From Clostridiaceae bacterium (lineage in GTDB: Bacteria; Bacillota_A; Clostridia; Acetivibrionales; Acetivibrionaceae), in the NCBI GenBank assembly GCA_012513545.1, contig JAAZCB010000690.1, forward strand, positions 1 through 10,299: DNA of 10,299 nt, written 5' to 3'. Under the pieces are notes generated by a model, which saw nothing but the letters and a program-made list of their open reading frames with translations, made no database searches and was not told where the DNA came from. A program made the position numbers and the translations under genes. This document shows positions 1-6,159 of this stretch, one piece after another; positions within the stretch are counted from its first letter, which is position 1; every line of letters begins with the position of its first letter.

Positions 1-78
1 CTGAACAATAAAAAGGTTTTTGACCGAATATTTGAAATGATGAATATCGATTTACCATGCCCAACAATTAGAAGATAA
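1..78 (+). CDS. 3' end of an unidentified protein gene (partial)
   Basis: Frame 1 is open from the window edge for 25 codons to a TAA at 76-78; the other two + frames stop within the first few codons. The visible C-terminus ends in MNIDLPCPTIRR. It is too short to assign a family. A small hairpin followed by a T run lies directly downstream (88-110) and is oriented for this strand, which supports a real gene end here. One - strand frame is also open across this stretch but has no nearby start codon, so the + strand reading is preferred. Confidence 0.45.
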   Translation: MNNKKVFDRIFEMMNIDLPCPTIRR

Positions 79-87
79 TAAAAATTT

Positions 88-110
88 CGGGACATCGAGT
101 CCCTCCGTTT
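88..110 (+). terminator. Probable intrinsic terminator of the partial upstream gene
   Basis: GGGAC (89-93) pairs with GTCCC (99-103) around a 5-nt loop, and TCCG then a run of five T follows on the + strand. The stem is short, but it sits 10 nt after the stop codon of the partial gene and is oriented correctly for it. Confidence 0.45.
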
Positions 111-113
111 TTC

Positions 114-138
114 CCTCTTTCAATACGTGCGAAAGAGG
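114..138. repeat. Perfect 8-bp inverted repeat (hairpin)
   Basis: CCTCTTTC (114-121) and GAAAGAGG (131-138) form a perfect 8-bp stem with a 9-nt loop. Neither side has a clear T run, so it is not scored as a terminator on its own. It lies between two terminator-like hairpins in the space between converging genes. Confidence 0.4.
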
Positions 139-148
139 TTAAAATAAT

Positions 149-178
149 TAATAAAGGGGCGTTCTCACCCCTTTATTA
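149..178 (-). terminator. Rho-independent terminator of the stress-protein gene
   Basis: A perfect 11-bp stem (149-159 with 168-178, four G:C pairs at the loop end) closes an 8-nt loop. On the - strand it is followed by ATTATTTT. It begins 16 nt beyond the stop codon of the - strand gene at 195-719, so it is assigned to that gene. Confidence 0.75.
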
Positions 179-194
179 TTCAGCATTAATGGGA

Positions 195-719
195 TTAATA
201 GCTGTCTACGCTTACTGCACCGTTATTTCTTAAAATTGATGCTACCTGATCAACCTTGTCTTCGTCAGTTTTCATACTAAACAATACTTTACCGGCTTTT
301 ATATCAGTTTCATACTGTTTGCTTCTGTTTTCCGGAATACCTAAATCAACAAGTCCTCCAACAATACCTCCTGTTACTGCACCTGACAAAAGACCTGTTA
401 TTGGACCTGCAGCTGCAATAATTCCCAAGCCTGGTATTACCATACTGCCTGCACCTATAAGTAATCCTGCAAGGCCACCTAAAATACCTCCAGTAACTAC
501 ACCATCTGAGATATTATCGTTTTTACGTCTTATATCAGTTCCAGTACTCATATCTAATTCATTACCCATACCCATTGTAAAGTTGCTTCCCCTATCATCT
601 TCGCCCTGCTTTGCAATTATTGAAATGTCATCCGTTTTTAGTCCCTCGTCATTTATTTGTCTGGCGGCAGTTTCAGCTGAACTGTAACTATCAAAAATAG
701 CAGCTATAGTTTTTGACAT
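195..719 (-). CDS. General stress protein with YflT-like N-terminus and glycine zipper
   Basis: This 174-aa protein begins MSKTIAAIFDSYSSAETAA, the pattern of the general-stress/YflT-type N-terminal domain (an alpha/beta fold in which a helix follows a short strand). Residues 73-127 form a long Gly/Ala-rich hydrophobic stretch with GxxxG-like steps (GGILGGLAGLL, GAVTGGIVGGLV) and PGLG and GIP turns, the hallmark of a glycine zipper that could insert into or pack against a membrane. Residues 140-174 (KAGKVLFSMKTDEDKVDQ and on) look like a second alpha/beta unit ending in GAVSVDSY. Proteins of this architecture are common in bacteria and are linked to stress, but the biochemical role is unknown. 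The start is supported by AGGAGG 8 nt upstream (728-733 on the + strand). The gene is monocistronic and divergent from the SLH gene. The family assignment is from remembered sequence patterns, not a search. Confidence 0.75.
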   Translation of the reverse strand: MSKTIAAIFDSYSSAETAARQINDEGLKTDDISIIAKQGEDDRGSNFTMGMGNELDMSTGTDIRRKNDNISDGVVTGGILGGLAGLLIGAGSMVIPGLGIIAAAGPITGLLSGAVTGGIVGGLVDLGIPENRSKQYETDIKAGKVLFSMKTDEDKVDQVASILRNNGAVSVDSY

Positions 720-813
720 TAATATAACCTCCTGTATTTTAAAGTTATATGTATAGCATTATATTTACTGAGACAATTTATTCATTATTATTTAATTGTA
801 ATTTTTTTTTAAT

Positions 814-841
814 TTGTATTAGCTAATTATAAGTGTATAAT
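814..841 (+). promoter_or_regulatory. Candidate sigma-A promoter for the SLH gene
   Basis: TTGTAT (814-819) lies 16 bp before a perfect TATAAT (836-841). The -10 is strong and the -35 weak (3 of 6). It would give a leader of about 75 nt, which contains a 7-bp hairpin (875-881 with 886-892). The surrounding DNA is very AT-rich, so chance matches are likely. Confidence 0.4.
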
Positions 842-923
842 TTAAGTATACAAAACTCTGATTTAATATTAAGAGATTATTATTAAATAATCCGCAAAAA
901 AGACAAAATGAGGTGTTTTACTA

Positions 924-1499
924 ATGAAGAAAAGATTATTAATCAAACTTGGTACTTTAATGTTAACTGTTTTTATATGTGTTCAGAGCATATATGCTGC
1001 TCCCGAAGTTAAATTGGTTCAGCAAAGAGCAGAAGCACTTGTCAGTTTGGGAATTTTAAAAGGCTATGAAGATGGCAGCTTAAAACTTGAAAACAAGATA
1101 AAAAGAAGTGAGTTTATAACACTTGTTGTAAAACTAAACGGATATGATAAAGATACTTTATTGGATGACATCAAGGTCAGTTTTAAAGATATCAGCAGTA
1201 AACATTGGGCTTACAATAACATAAAGCTTTCAATCAAGCACAATCTCGTGACTGGATATCCGGATAATACTATAGCGCCTGATAAAAATGTTACTTATGC
1301 TGAAGCCCTCGCTGTTATTATAAAAGCATTAGGGTATGAAAGTACTTTAAAGGGCAAGTGGCCAAAAAACGTAATTGATAAGGCAACAGAACTAAAAATT
1401 AACAAGGATATTGATCTTTCTGACAACCACCAGCTGACACGTGGTGAAATGTCAATGATAGTTTATAATGCATTGACTGTTAATTTCAATAAGGAGTAA
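924..1499 (+). CDS. Small exported S-layer homology (SLH) domain protein
   Basis: The 191-aa product has a Sec-type signal peptide: KKR, then a hydrophobic core at residues 5-24, with likely cleavage near YAA-PE (about residues 24-27). The rest is almost entirely SLH repeats. Repeat 1 is at about 35-74 (ALVSLGILKGYEDGSLK, then RSEF). Repeat 2 is at about 88-138 (FKDISSKHWAYNNI, then LVTGYPDNTIAPDKNVTYAEA). Repeat 3, at about 143-184, is weaker and ends in LTRGEMSMIVYNAL. SLH triplets normally anchor exported proteins to pyruvylated secondary cell-wall polysaccharide. No enzymatic or other domain is attached, which is unusual, because SLH modules usually anchor something larger. The start has AGGTG 8 nt upstream. 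The following membrane-protein gene begins 3 nt after the stop, and its ribosome binding site lies inside this gene. The ligand and role are not visible from sequence. Confidence 0.85.
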   Translation: MKKRLLIKLGTLMLTVFICVQSIYAAPEVKLVQQRAEALVSLGILKGYEDGSLKLENKIKRSEFITLVVKLNGYDKDTLLDDIKVSFKDISSKHWAYNNIKLSIKHNLVTGYPDNTIAPDKNVTYAEALAVIIKALGYESTLKGKWPKNVIDKATELKINKDIDLSDNHQLTRGEMSMIVYNALTVNFNKE

Positions 1500-1502
1500 A
1501 GA

Positions 1503-2000
1503 ATGCAGTTACAGCGAATGTTACTAATTTTATTGATGCTTATAATTATACCAATAATAATAATTTCTTCAAATGATTCTGCATTTTTTATAATACTTGC
1601 GATAATATTGAGCCTTGCATCGTTGAAATCAATAATTGAAAATCTTTTTATTTCTATTGAAGATGATATTGACTTAAGTGACGACATGATTGATGAAATA
1701 GAAGATCAGACAAATTTGAATATTTACAAATTTGGAATTGGTTTATCGGTTATTAAAGACCTTGTAATTATTTTATTTTTTGTATATTGTAATTTTTATT
1801 TATACTCTTTCATTTATAAAATATTGTTTACTTTTGTAACTTTATATTGGCTAAATGATCTTGTATCTAGTATTAAAAACCCTGATAAAAACAATAGTCA
1901 ATTAAAAGGTATTAAAGTGCGTTTTATTAATGTACTTACGAACTTATCAAGCTTATTGATTATAATTATTGTTGCTTATAATAAATTTAAATTATTTTAG
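1503..2000 (+). CDS. Integral membrane protein of unknown function
   Basis: The 165-aa protein is strongly hydrophobic. Likely membrane segments lie at about residues 6-22, 27-46, 78-98, 101-119 and 147-159. An acidic soluble loop at about 52-70 (SIEDDIDLSDDMIDEIEDQ) separates the first pair from the rest. I do not recognise a family, and no catalytic motif is evident. The start codon lies 3 nt after the SLH gene stop. Its Shine-Dalgarno AAGGAG (1491-1496) overlaps the last SLH codons, so the two genes are almost certainly co-transcribed and probably translationally coupled. The residue bias toward Ile, Leu and Asn matches an AT-rich genome. A membrane partner of the SLH protein is an inference from gene order only. 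A 19-bp terminator follows 62 nt downstream. Confidence 0.75.
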   Translation: MQLQRMLLILLMLIIIPIIIISSNDSAFFIILAIILSLASLKSIIENLFISIEDDIDLSDDMIDEIEDQTNLNIYKFGIGLSVIKDLVIILFFVYCNFYLYSFIYKILFTFVTLYWLNDLVSSIKNPDKNNSQLKGIKVRFINVLTNLSSLLIIIIVAYNKFKLF

Positions 2001-2062
2001 CCGTAATACAAATAAACTTTAATGTATTAATTTTTGTATAATGTATATTCTAAATTATTAAT

Positions 2063-2116
2063 AAGAAAGGATTTAAGTTTATACGTAAATAATAAACTTA
2101 AATCCTTTCTTTGTAG
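2063..2116 (+). terminator. Strong terminator hairpin after the SLH/membrane-protein operon
   Basis: A perfect 19-bp inverted repeat (2063-2081 with 2093-2111) encloses an 11-nt loop. The + strand continues with T residues (TCTTTG, then ATATTTTTATGG). The long stem ends the operon that precedes it and separates it from the MFS gene. Confidence 0.75.
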
Positions 2117-2245
2117 ATATTTTTATGGTATTTTCACTGCCTGAATCTAGTAAAAAAACAAATTAATTTTATTTTGTCCTTTCCTGCAGTAAATAAAAAT
2201 TGTATTATATATGTATGTTTTTTAATAATTTTGAAAGGTTTATAT

Positions 2246-3652
2246 ATGAGAAAAAATAATAATATCAACATAATAATAACATTAACTATTTTCATTGCTT
2301 TGGCCTCTCTTGATAATGCAGTCATAGGGCTTTTCCCTCCCTTATTTTCATCTATAGCTAAGGATTTGAACGTACATGTAACAATTATGGGAACTGTCTC
2401 TGCTATAAATATTTTCTTTACTGCTTTATCTTCTTTATTCTGGGGCTATTTAGCTGATAAAGGTAACAGAAAGCGTCTTATCATAATTGGAACATCAGTA
2501 TGGTCTGTTTCAGTATTTGTTACTGCCATCAGTACGAATATATATCAGTTGATTGCTTCTCAGATATTCACTGGTATAGGATTAGGATGTATTGGTGCAA
2601 TCGGTTTTAGCGTATTGACAGATTACATACCAAAAAAATATCTTGGAACATTAATGAGTCTGTGGGGACTATCACAGGGCTTTGGCGGAATTGCCGGCTC
2701 TGTTATGGCTCCGATAGTTTCTACTTATTATGGGTGGAGACGCCCTTTTATGATTATATCATTACTTGGGTTTATATTTATGTTTCTTTACTTTTTTATA
2801 AAAGAACCTAAGAAAGGTGCTGCAGAACCTGAATTAATGTCTGAATCAGAAAATGAGGTAAACTATAATTACTCAATCAAGTTAAGTCATATACAAGATA
2901 TAGTAACAAAAAAGAGCAATAAGTGGTTAATGATGCAAGGCTTTTTTATGAACATAACAATTGGGACTTTAATCTGGTTACCAACGTTATATGCATCTAA
3001 AATAAGAGCCGAGGGCTATAATGAACAAACAGCAGCAATAGCCGCCGCTTATTTCTTTGCTCTCCTTCAAATGGGTGGGTTAACTTCAACATACTTTGGA
3101 TATTTAGGTGACAGACTCCAAAAGAAAACTCTTCGTGGAAGAGCATTACTCACTGGCTCTTTAATCCTATCTGCCATTCCTTTGTATGTAATAATGTTCA
3201 CACTGCCCATGAATAAGCTTGCACTTCCTCAGGAAAGCAATCCTATAAGTATTTTGTGGGCAATATTAACACAATTTATATCAAATCCATGGATATCTGC
3301 GATGTTTATACTTGCCGTGTGTGCAACTGCTGCTCAATCAGCAAATACACCAAACTGGCTCGCATTGATTACAGATGTTAACCTTCCTGAGCACAGGGCT
3401 ACTACCTTTAGTATTGCAAACCTTACGAATGGAATTGGAAGATCAATAGGTAATGCTTTAATTGGTATTGTCTTAAAACAGATTTCTTTATACCAGGCTG
3501 AACCGAACAACTACATTATAACAATGATTATATTTCAGATTTTTTTCATTCCAGCAGTTTTCGGCTATTTTAAAGTATCAAGGAACAGTGGAAGAGACAT
3601 AAGAAAAGTAAAGTCAATTCTAAAACGTAGAGCCAGGCAAGAACAAAATTAA
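2246..3652 (+). CDS. Major facilitator superfamily (MFS) transporter
   Basis: This is a 468-aa, roughly 12-helix membrane permease. The classic MFS motif A between helices 2 and 3 is at residues 67-77 (GYLADKGNRKR). Its second-half counterpart is at 285-294 (GYLGDRLQKK), as expected from the internal duplication. A polar, charged central loop lies at about 187-228. The stretch at about 384-401 (RATTFSIANLTNGIGRSIG) resembles a conserved helix seen in spinster-like or archaeal-type MFS members, but the substrate cannot be told. The reading frame extends upstream to a TTG at 2174. ATG at 2246 is chosen because AAAGG lies 7 nt before it and the protein then begins MRKNNN followed directly by helix 1. 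The gene stands alone: a strong terminator precedes it and no clear terminator follows. Confidence 0.85.
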   Translation: MRKNNNINIIITLTIFIALASLDNAVIGLFPPLFSSIAKDLNVHVTIMGTVSAINIFFTALSSLFWGYLADKGNRKRLIIIGTSVWSVSVFVTAISTNIYQLIASQIFTGIGLGCIGAIGFSVLTDYIPKKYLGTLMSLWGLSQGFGGIAGSVMAPIVSTYYGWRRPFMIISLLGFIFMFLYFFIKEPKKGAAEPELMSESENEVNYNYSIKLSHIQDIVTKKSNKWLMMQGFFMNITIGTLIWLPTLYASKIRAEGYNEQTAAIAAAYFFALLQMGGLTSTYFGYLGDRLQKKTLRGRALLTGSLILSAIPLYVIMFTLPMNKLALPQESNPISILWAILTQFISNPWISAMFILAVCATAAQSANTPNWLALITDVNLPEHRATTFSIANLTNGIGRSIGNALIGIVLKQISLYQAEPNNYIITMIIFQIFFIPAVFGYFKVSRNSGRDIRKVKSILKRRARQEQN

Positions 3653-4099
3653 AATATATTAGAAGTAAGTTAATCAGCACTTTCTTAATAGAACAGGCTA
3701 CTTGAAAAGTCAATAAGATGTTAGCAGACAGTGCCCAAACAATTATACTTGTTCTAATGGTCTAAGACACTAATCATCGGACCAAATACAAAATTTGTAC
3801 ATAGCTAATATTTATGATAGCCCAGGCTGTATACTGAGCACAGTTCCCTATGACATTTATATGAGCCCATTCAATCATACTCTTAATAGATGTTATTATC
3901 CGAGCAACCTTTCTAAACAGTCAAATTGTATCATGGAGCACACTATCTATAATTTAAGGGTAAATATAATGAAACATCAGAACTGGGTCTTAGTTTACTT
4001 ATTTATTATGAAAGTGCATTAAATTTAGCTGAGTAAGGATATTAAATGAGGTCATATAATAAGAATGGAATTGAGAAAGAGAACTCTATAAAAAATAAC
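3653..4099. other. Gene-poor stretch, possible decayed mobile element or non-coding region
   Basis: No convincing gene is visible here. All frames are interrupted except a short TTG-initiated + strand frame (3795-4022, 75 codons) that has no clear ribosome binding site and unusual composition. The base composition looks less AT-extreme than the surrounding spacers, and imperfect inverted repeats lie near its ends. It could be a relic of an insertion sequence or MITE, or an unrecognised RNA. I cannot match it to a known family by eye. Confidence 0.4.
3670..4023. repeat. Imperfect terminal inverted repeats bounding about 350 bp
   Basis: The left arm (3670-3690) contains TTAAT, two extra bases, then GCACTTTC, one mismatch and TAATA. 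The right arm (4004-4023), read on the - strand, has TTTAAT, GCACTTTC, one mismatch and TAATA. The arms agree at nearly all of about 20 positions with a 2-nt gap. AGTAAG occurs just outside on the left (3664-3669) and, after an 8-nt offset, on the right (4032-4037), which could be an imperfect target duplication or chance. Confidence 0.35.
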
Positions 4100-4126
4100 A
4101 AAAGCCCTTGAAATTCAAGAGCTTTT
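4100..4126 (-). terminator. Terminator of the tRNA-Ser pair
   Basis: A 13-bp stem (AAAAGC and CTTGAA halves around one variable pair) spans 4100-4126. The variable pair is a G.U wobble in - strand RNA but an A.C mismatch in + strand RNA, so the stem is intact only in the tRNA transcript. The - strand continues with TTGTTATTTTTTA. It lies 10 nt beyond the 3' end of tRNA-Ser(GCT). Confidence 0.8.
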
Positions 4127-4136
4127 GGAGACATTT

Positions 4137-4228
4137 TGGCGGAGAAGCAGGGATTCGAACCCTGGCGCCAGTTACCCGACCTAACGGTTTAGCAAACCGT
4201 CCCCTTCGACCTGCTTGGGTACTTCTCC
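4137..4228 (-). tRNA. tRNA-Ser (anticodon GCT)
   Basis: On the - strand the acceptor stem GGAGAAG pairs with CTTCTCC, followed by discriminator G and an encoded CCA (4137-4139). The T arm is CAGGG-TTCGAAT-CCCTG. The anticodon arm ACGGT-TTGCTAA-ACCGT places anticodon GCT at 4191-4193, reading AGC/AGU serine codons. A long variable arm, typical of class II tRNAs, gives a length of 92 nt. It is 14 nt downstream of the second serine tRNA and shares its promoter. Confidence 0.95.
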
Positions 4229-4242
4229 ATATTTTTATTAAT

Positions 4243-4333
4243 TGGCGGAGAGAGTGAGATTCGAACTCACGGTAGGCTCACACCTACGCCGGTTTTCAAG
4301 ACCGGTGCCTTAAACCAACTCGACCATCTCTCC
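4243..4333 (-). tRNA. tRNA-Ser (anticodon TGA)
   Basis: On the - strand the acceptor GGAGAGA pairs with TCTCTCC, then discriminator G and encoded CCA (4243-4245). The T arm is GTGAG-TTCGAAT-CTCAC. The anticodon arm CCGGT-CTTGAAA-ACCGG gives anticodon TGA at 4296-4298, reading UCA-type serine codons. The long variable arm (GTAGGTGTGAGCCTAC) confirms a class II serine tRNA. It is the first gene of a two-tRNA transcript. Confidence 0.95.
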
Positions 4334-4357
4334 ATCATTATTAACGCGACGAATTAT

Positions 4358-4386
4358 ATTTTACAATGAAAACACTGTTTTGTCAA
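4358..4386 (-). promoter_or_regulatory. Sigma-A promoter of the tRNA-Ser operon
   Basis: On the - strand TTGACA (4381-4386) is a perfect -35 box. It is 17 bp from the -10 box TAAAAT (4358-4363). The -10 lies 24 nt before the first base of tRNA-Ser(TGA), a typical distance for a tRNA promoter. Confidence 0.85.
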
Positions 4387-4571
4387 CACTTTTTGTAAGT
4401 TAAATTCTGTAATTTATATACTCAGTTAAATATACTCTGAAATTAATTTTTTTACACTTCATTATCAAAGTTTAAGAGTCCTTTAACCTTATGGGGTGAT
4501 GTAAACCATATCTTTATCTTTAATATACAATGAATTATATATAACACAAAAATGTCAAAAAGTATGTTATT

Positions 4572-5312
4572 TTAATTATTATTAGTCAATTTTATAAGAT
4601 TTTGTACTTCTTTTTTATAACTGCTATCAGGATATTTATCAAGCATCTCATTAGCGGTATTTATTACATTTTCTGTATTACCAAGTCTATAATATGAATA
4701 AGAAATATAATAATAGCAGTCATCTGAGAAATAAAAATTTTCTCCAAGTTCCAAAGATAATTTTAAATTGTAGATTGCTTCTTCATAGTTTTCTTTTTTG
4801 TAGTTACTATATCCATCCTTAAAAAATTGTAAGGCTGCTTCATTACATACCGTATTATACAATTTATTATACTTTTTAACCGCATTATTACTTAAATACT
4901 TTAAATTTATTTCTTTTAATAGTATTTTAATGCATTCCTTATAATCATTTTTTTCGTATAATTCATCAGCTTTTAGAAGTTTTTCATATTCTAATATACT
5001 GTTATCACTATTCTTTGCAAGTTCTTTTACTTCTTCAGAAAGACTGTCATTTTCATTTCTTAGTGTTTGAAGTTCTTCTTTAAACGTCTGTATTTCCTCA
5101 ATTAGTTTATTATTTTGTGATAACGCAGTACTTAAATTAATATTAAAATCAACTTTTTCTTTTTCCTGATTTGTTAGTATATTTTTATATTCATTAATAC
5201 TGTTACTAAATTTAATTTGACTGTATCCTGTTACTATCAAAACAATTAATGCGCATGAAAAGAATATAACAGCATATTTTAGAACATTTTTTTTGTTTTC
5301 ATTATTTGTCAT
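4572..5312 (-). CDS. Membrane-anchored coiled-coil protein with TPR-like C-terminus
   Basis: The 246-aa protein has a short N-terminal cytoplasmic tail (MTNNENKKN) and one membrane helix at about residues 11-30. A predicted coiled coil at about 40-100 is rich in heptad Leu/Ile and Glu/Lys/Asn (LIEEIQTFKEELQTLRNEN). From about 112 to 240 there are tetratricopeptide-like helical pairs, such as KADELYEKNDYKECIKILL, GYSNYKKENYEEAIYNLKLSLELG and YSYYRLGNTENVINTANEMLDKYPDSSYKKEV. This resembles tol-pal/YbgF-type or generic TPR proteins, with the bulk probably outside the cytoplasm. No enzyme motif is visible. AGGAG lies 6 nt before the ATG. It follows the DUF4446 gene by 72 nt and may be in the same transcript. 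The function is unknown; a scaffold or envelope role is a guess. Confidence 0.75.
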   Translation of the reverse strand: MTNNENKKNVLKYAVIFFSCALIVLIVTGYSQIKFSNSINEYKNILTNQEKEKVDFNINLSTALSQNNKLIEEIQTFKEELQTLRNENDSLSEEVKELAKNSDNSILEYEKLLKADELYEKNDYKECIKILLKEINLKYLSNNAVKKYNKLYNTVCNEAALQFFKDGYSNYKKENYEEAIYNLKLSLELGENFYFSDDCYYYISYSYYRLGNTENVINTANEMLDKYPDSSYKKEVQNLIKLTNNN

Positions 5313-5336
5313 CTTTAACTCCTGACCCCAACTAAA

Positions 5337-5368
5337 TTTTTAGCATTATATTTATATAGTGCTAAAAA
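5337..5368. repeat. 14-bp hairpin between the DUF4446 and TPR genes
   Basis: Positions 5337-5350 pair with 5355-5368 around a TTTA tetraloop, with the T and A runs forming part of the stem. One pair is a U.G wobble in + strand RNA and an A.C mismatch in - strand RNA. No independent T run follows, so it is not a clear terminator. It could mark an RNA-processing or pause site. Confidence 0.35.
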
Positions 5369-5384
5369 AACTCCAATAACTTCT

Positions 5385-5897
5385 TTATCTGTTTTGTTTT
5401 TTTGCAATATCCAATGCCTGCAATTCTTCCGCAGAAAGAACATATTTTGATTTACCTTCTGATATACCTTTAGCAAAGGTACTACAGCTATCCCTTGCAT
5501 ATACCCCATTAATTACAACACCACTATCATTTGCGTCTAGTATTGCAACCGCAAAACTTAGGTCACTTCCAACATCATCAAAGGCTTTGTATCTTACTAT
5601 GCCTACTTTTTGAACACATTGTTTCAGATTTCTTTCGCAGTAATTTAATCTGTTCTCAAGTTCCTTATTTTTTACTATTATTTTATTTGTTAATTCGAAA
5701 TTATTTATTAAAAGATCACTAATATTTCTGTCCTCTGTACAGTTCAATATATCATTATACTTTGAGGATATTTTCTTGAGCTTTCTATTTATACTTATAT
5801 AAATAAAAAATAATATAATTACAAGTAAAGTATTAATTATCAATATATATATATTATAGTTATTTAATAATTTTATTATATCAATTACTATTTGCAT
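5385..5897 (-). CDS. DUF4446 family membrane-anchored protein
   Basis: The 170-aa protein has an N-terminal membrane helix at about residues 15-35, a basic stop (NRKLKK) and a short helical/coiled stretch to about residue 95 (NKELENRLNYCERN). The conserved soluble domain at about 97-168 carries the family pattern KVGIVRYKAFDDVGSDLSFA, then VAILD, GVVINGVYARD and YVLSAEE. I recognise this as DUF4446, a family often found next to soj/spo0J in Clostridia; its biochemical function is not established. The ribosome binding site is modest (GAGGG 4 nt before ATG). A parS palindrome lies 100 nt upstream, in the 262-nt gap to spo0J. Association with chromosome segregation or the membrane is inferred from gene order only. 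Confidence 0.8.
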   Translation of the reverse strand: MQIVIDIIKLLNNYNIYILIINTLLVIILFFIYISINRKLKKISSKYNDILNCTEDRNISDLLINNFELTNKIIVKNKELENRLNYCERNLKQCVQKVGIVRYKAFDDVGSDLSFAVAILDANDSGVVINGVYARDSCSTFAKGISEGKSKYVLSAEELQALDIAKKQNR

Positions 5898-5996
5898 TGT
5901 ACCCTCTCTTCAAACTATTTTTGTAATAAGTCTAATACATTAATAATACTTTTTTTATTATTTATATTTTAACAAATATATATTGTTTATGAATGA

Positions 5997-6012
5997 TGTT
6001 TCACGTGAAACA
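5997..6012. promoter_or_regulatory. parS: parS site (Spo0J/ParB binding), downstream of spo0J
   Basis: TGTTTCACGTGAAACA is a perfect 16-bp palindrome, extended by A/T to 18 bp. It matches the conserved bacterial chromosomal parS consensus (B. subtilis TGTTCCACGTGAAACA) at all but one position and retains the CACGTG core. It lies between spo0J and the DUF4446 gene and is identical to the second site at 7907-7922. Confidence 0.93.
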
Positions 6013-6159
6013 TTTACAAAATAATATAAAAAAATTTTATCTTTTTTCTTACACCTTTCTCTATTCGCTTAAAATTAACTTATAACGAACTTTTATCTCC
6101 CATAATAATTTTATATTATGATAGTAAATTAAATCCCTTATAAGGAAAATTAGAACTAC

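Noticed and set aside
256..687. 143-codon + strand open frame opposite the stress-protein gene
   Set aside because: It is the antisense shadow of a well-supported gene with strong AGGAGG; its repeated Pro/Ile/Ser pattern mirrors the Gly-rich codons on the other strand.
1433..1448. CACGTG within the SLH gene as a third parS site
   Set aside because: Only the central CACGTG and two outer positions match the parS palindrome; both flanks are wrong.
2174..2245. Upstream TTG start extending the MFS protein by 24 residues
   Set aside because: The ATG at 2246 has a good ribosome binding site and sits at the normal distance from the first helix; the TTG has no clear one.
3795..4022. 75-codon + strand open frame starting at TTG
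   Set aside because: Its start is a TTG with no clear ribosome binding site, its composition is unlike a typical protein, and it lies in a stretch interrupted in all other frames. It is more likely chance.
4541..4570. Terminator after the TPR-like gene
   Set aside because: The only stem is 6 bp (ATAACA with TGTTAT) with an 18-nt loop and no T run on the transcript strand, so it is too weak to call.
6101..6120. Hairpin just downstream of spo0J as its terminator
   Set aside because: CATAATA pairs with TATTATG but is all A/T except the end pair and has no following T run on the - strand.
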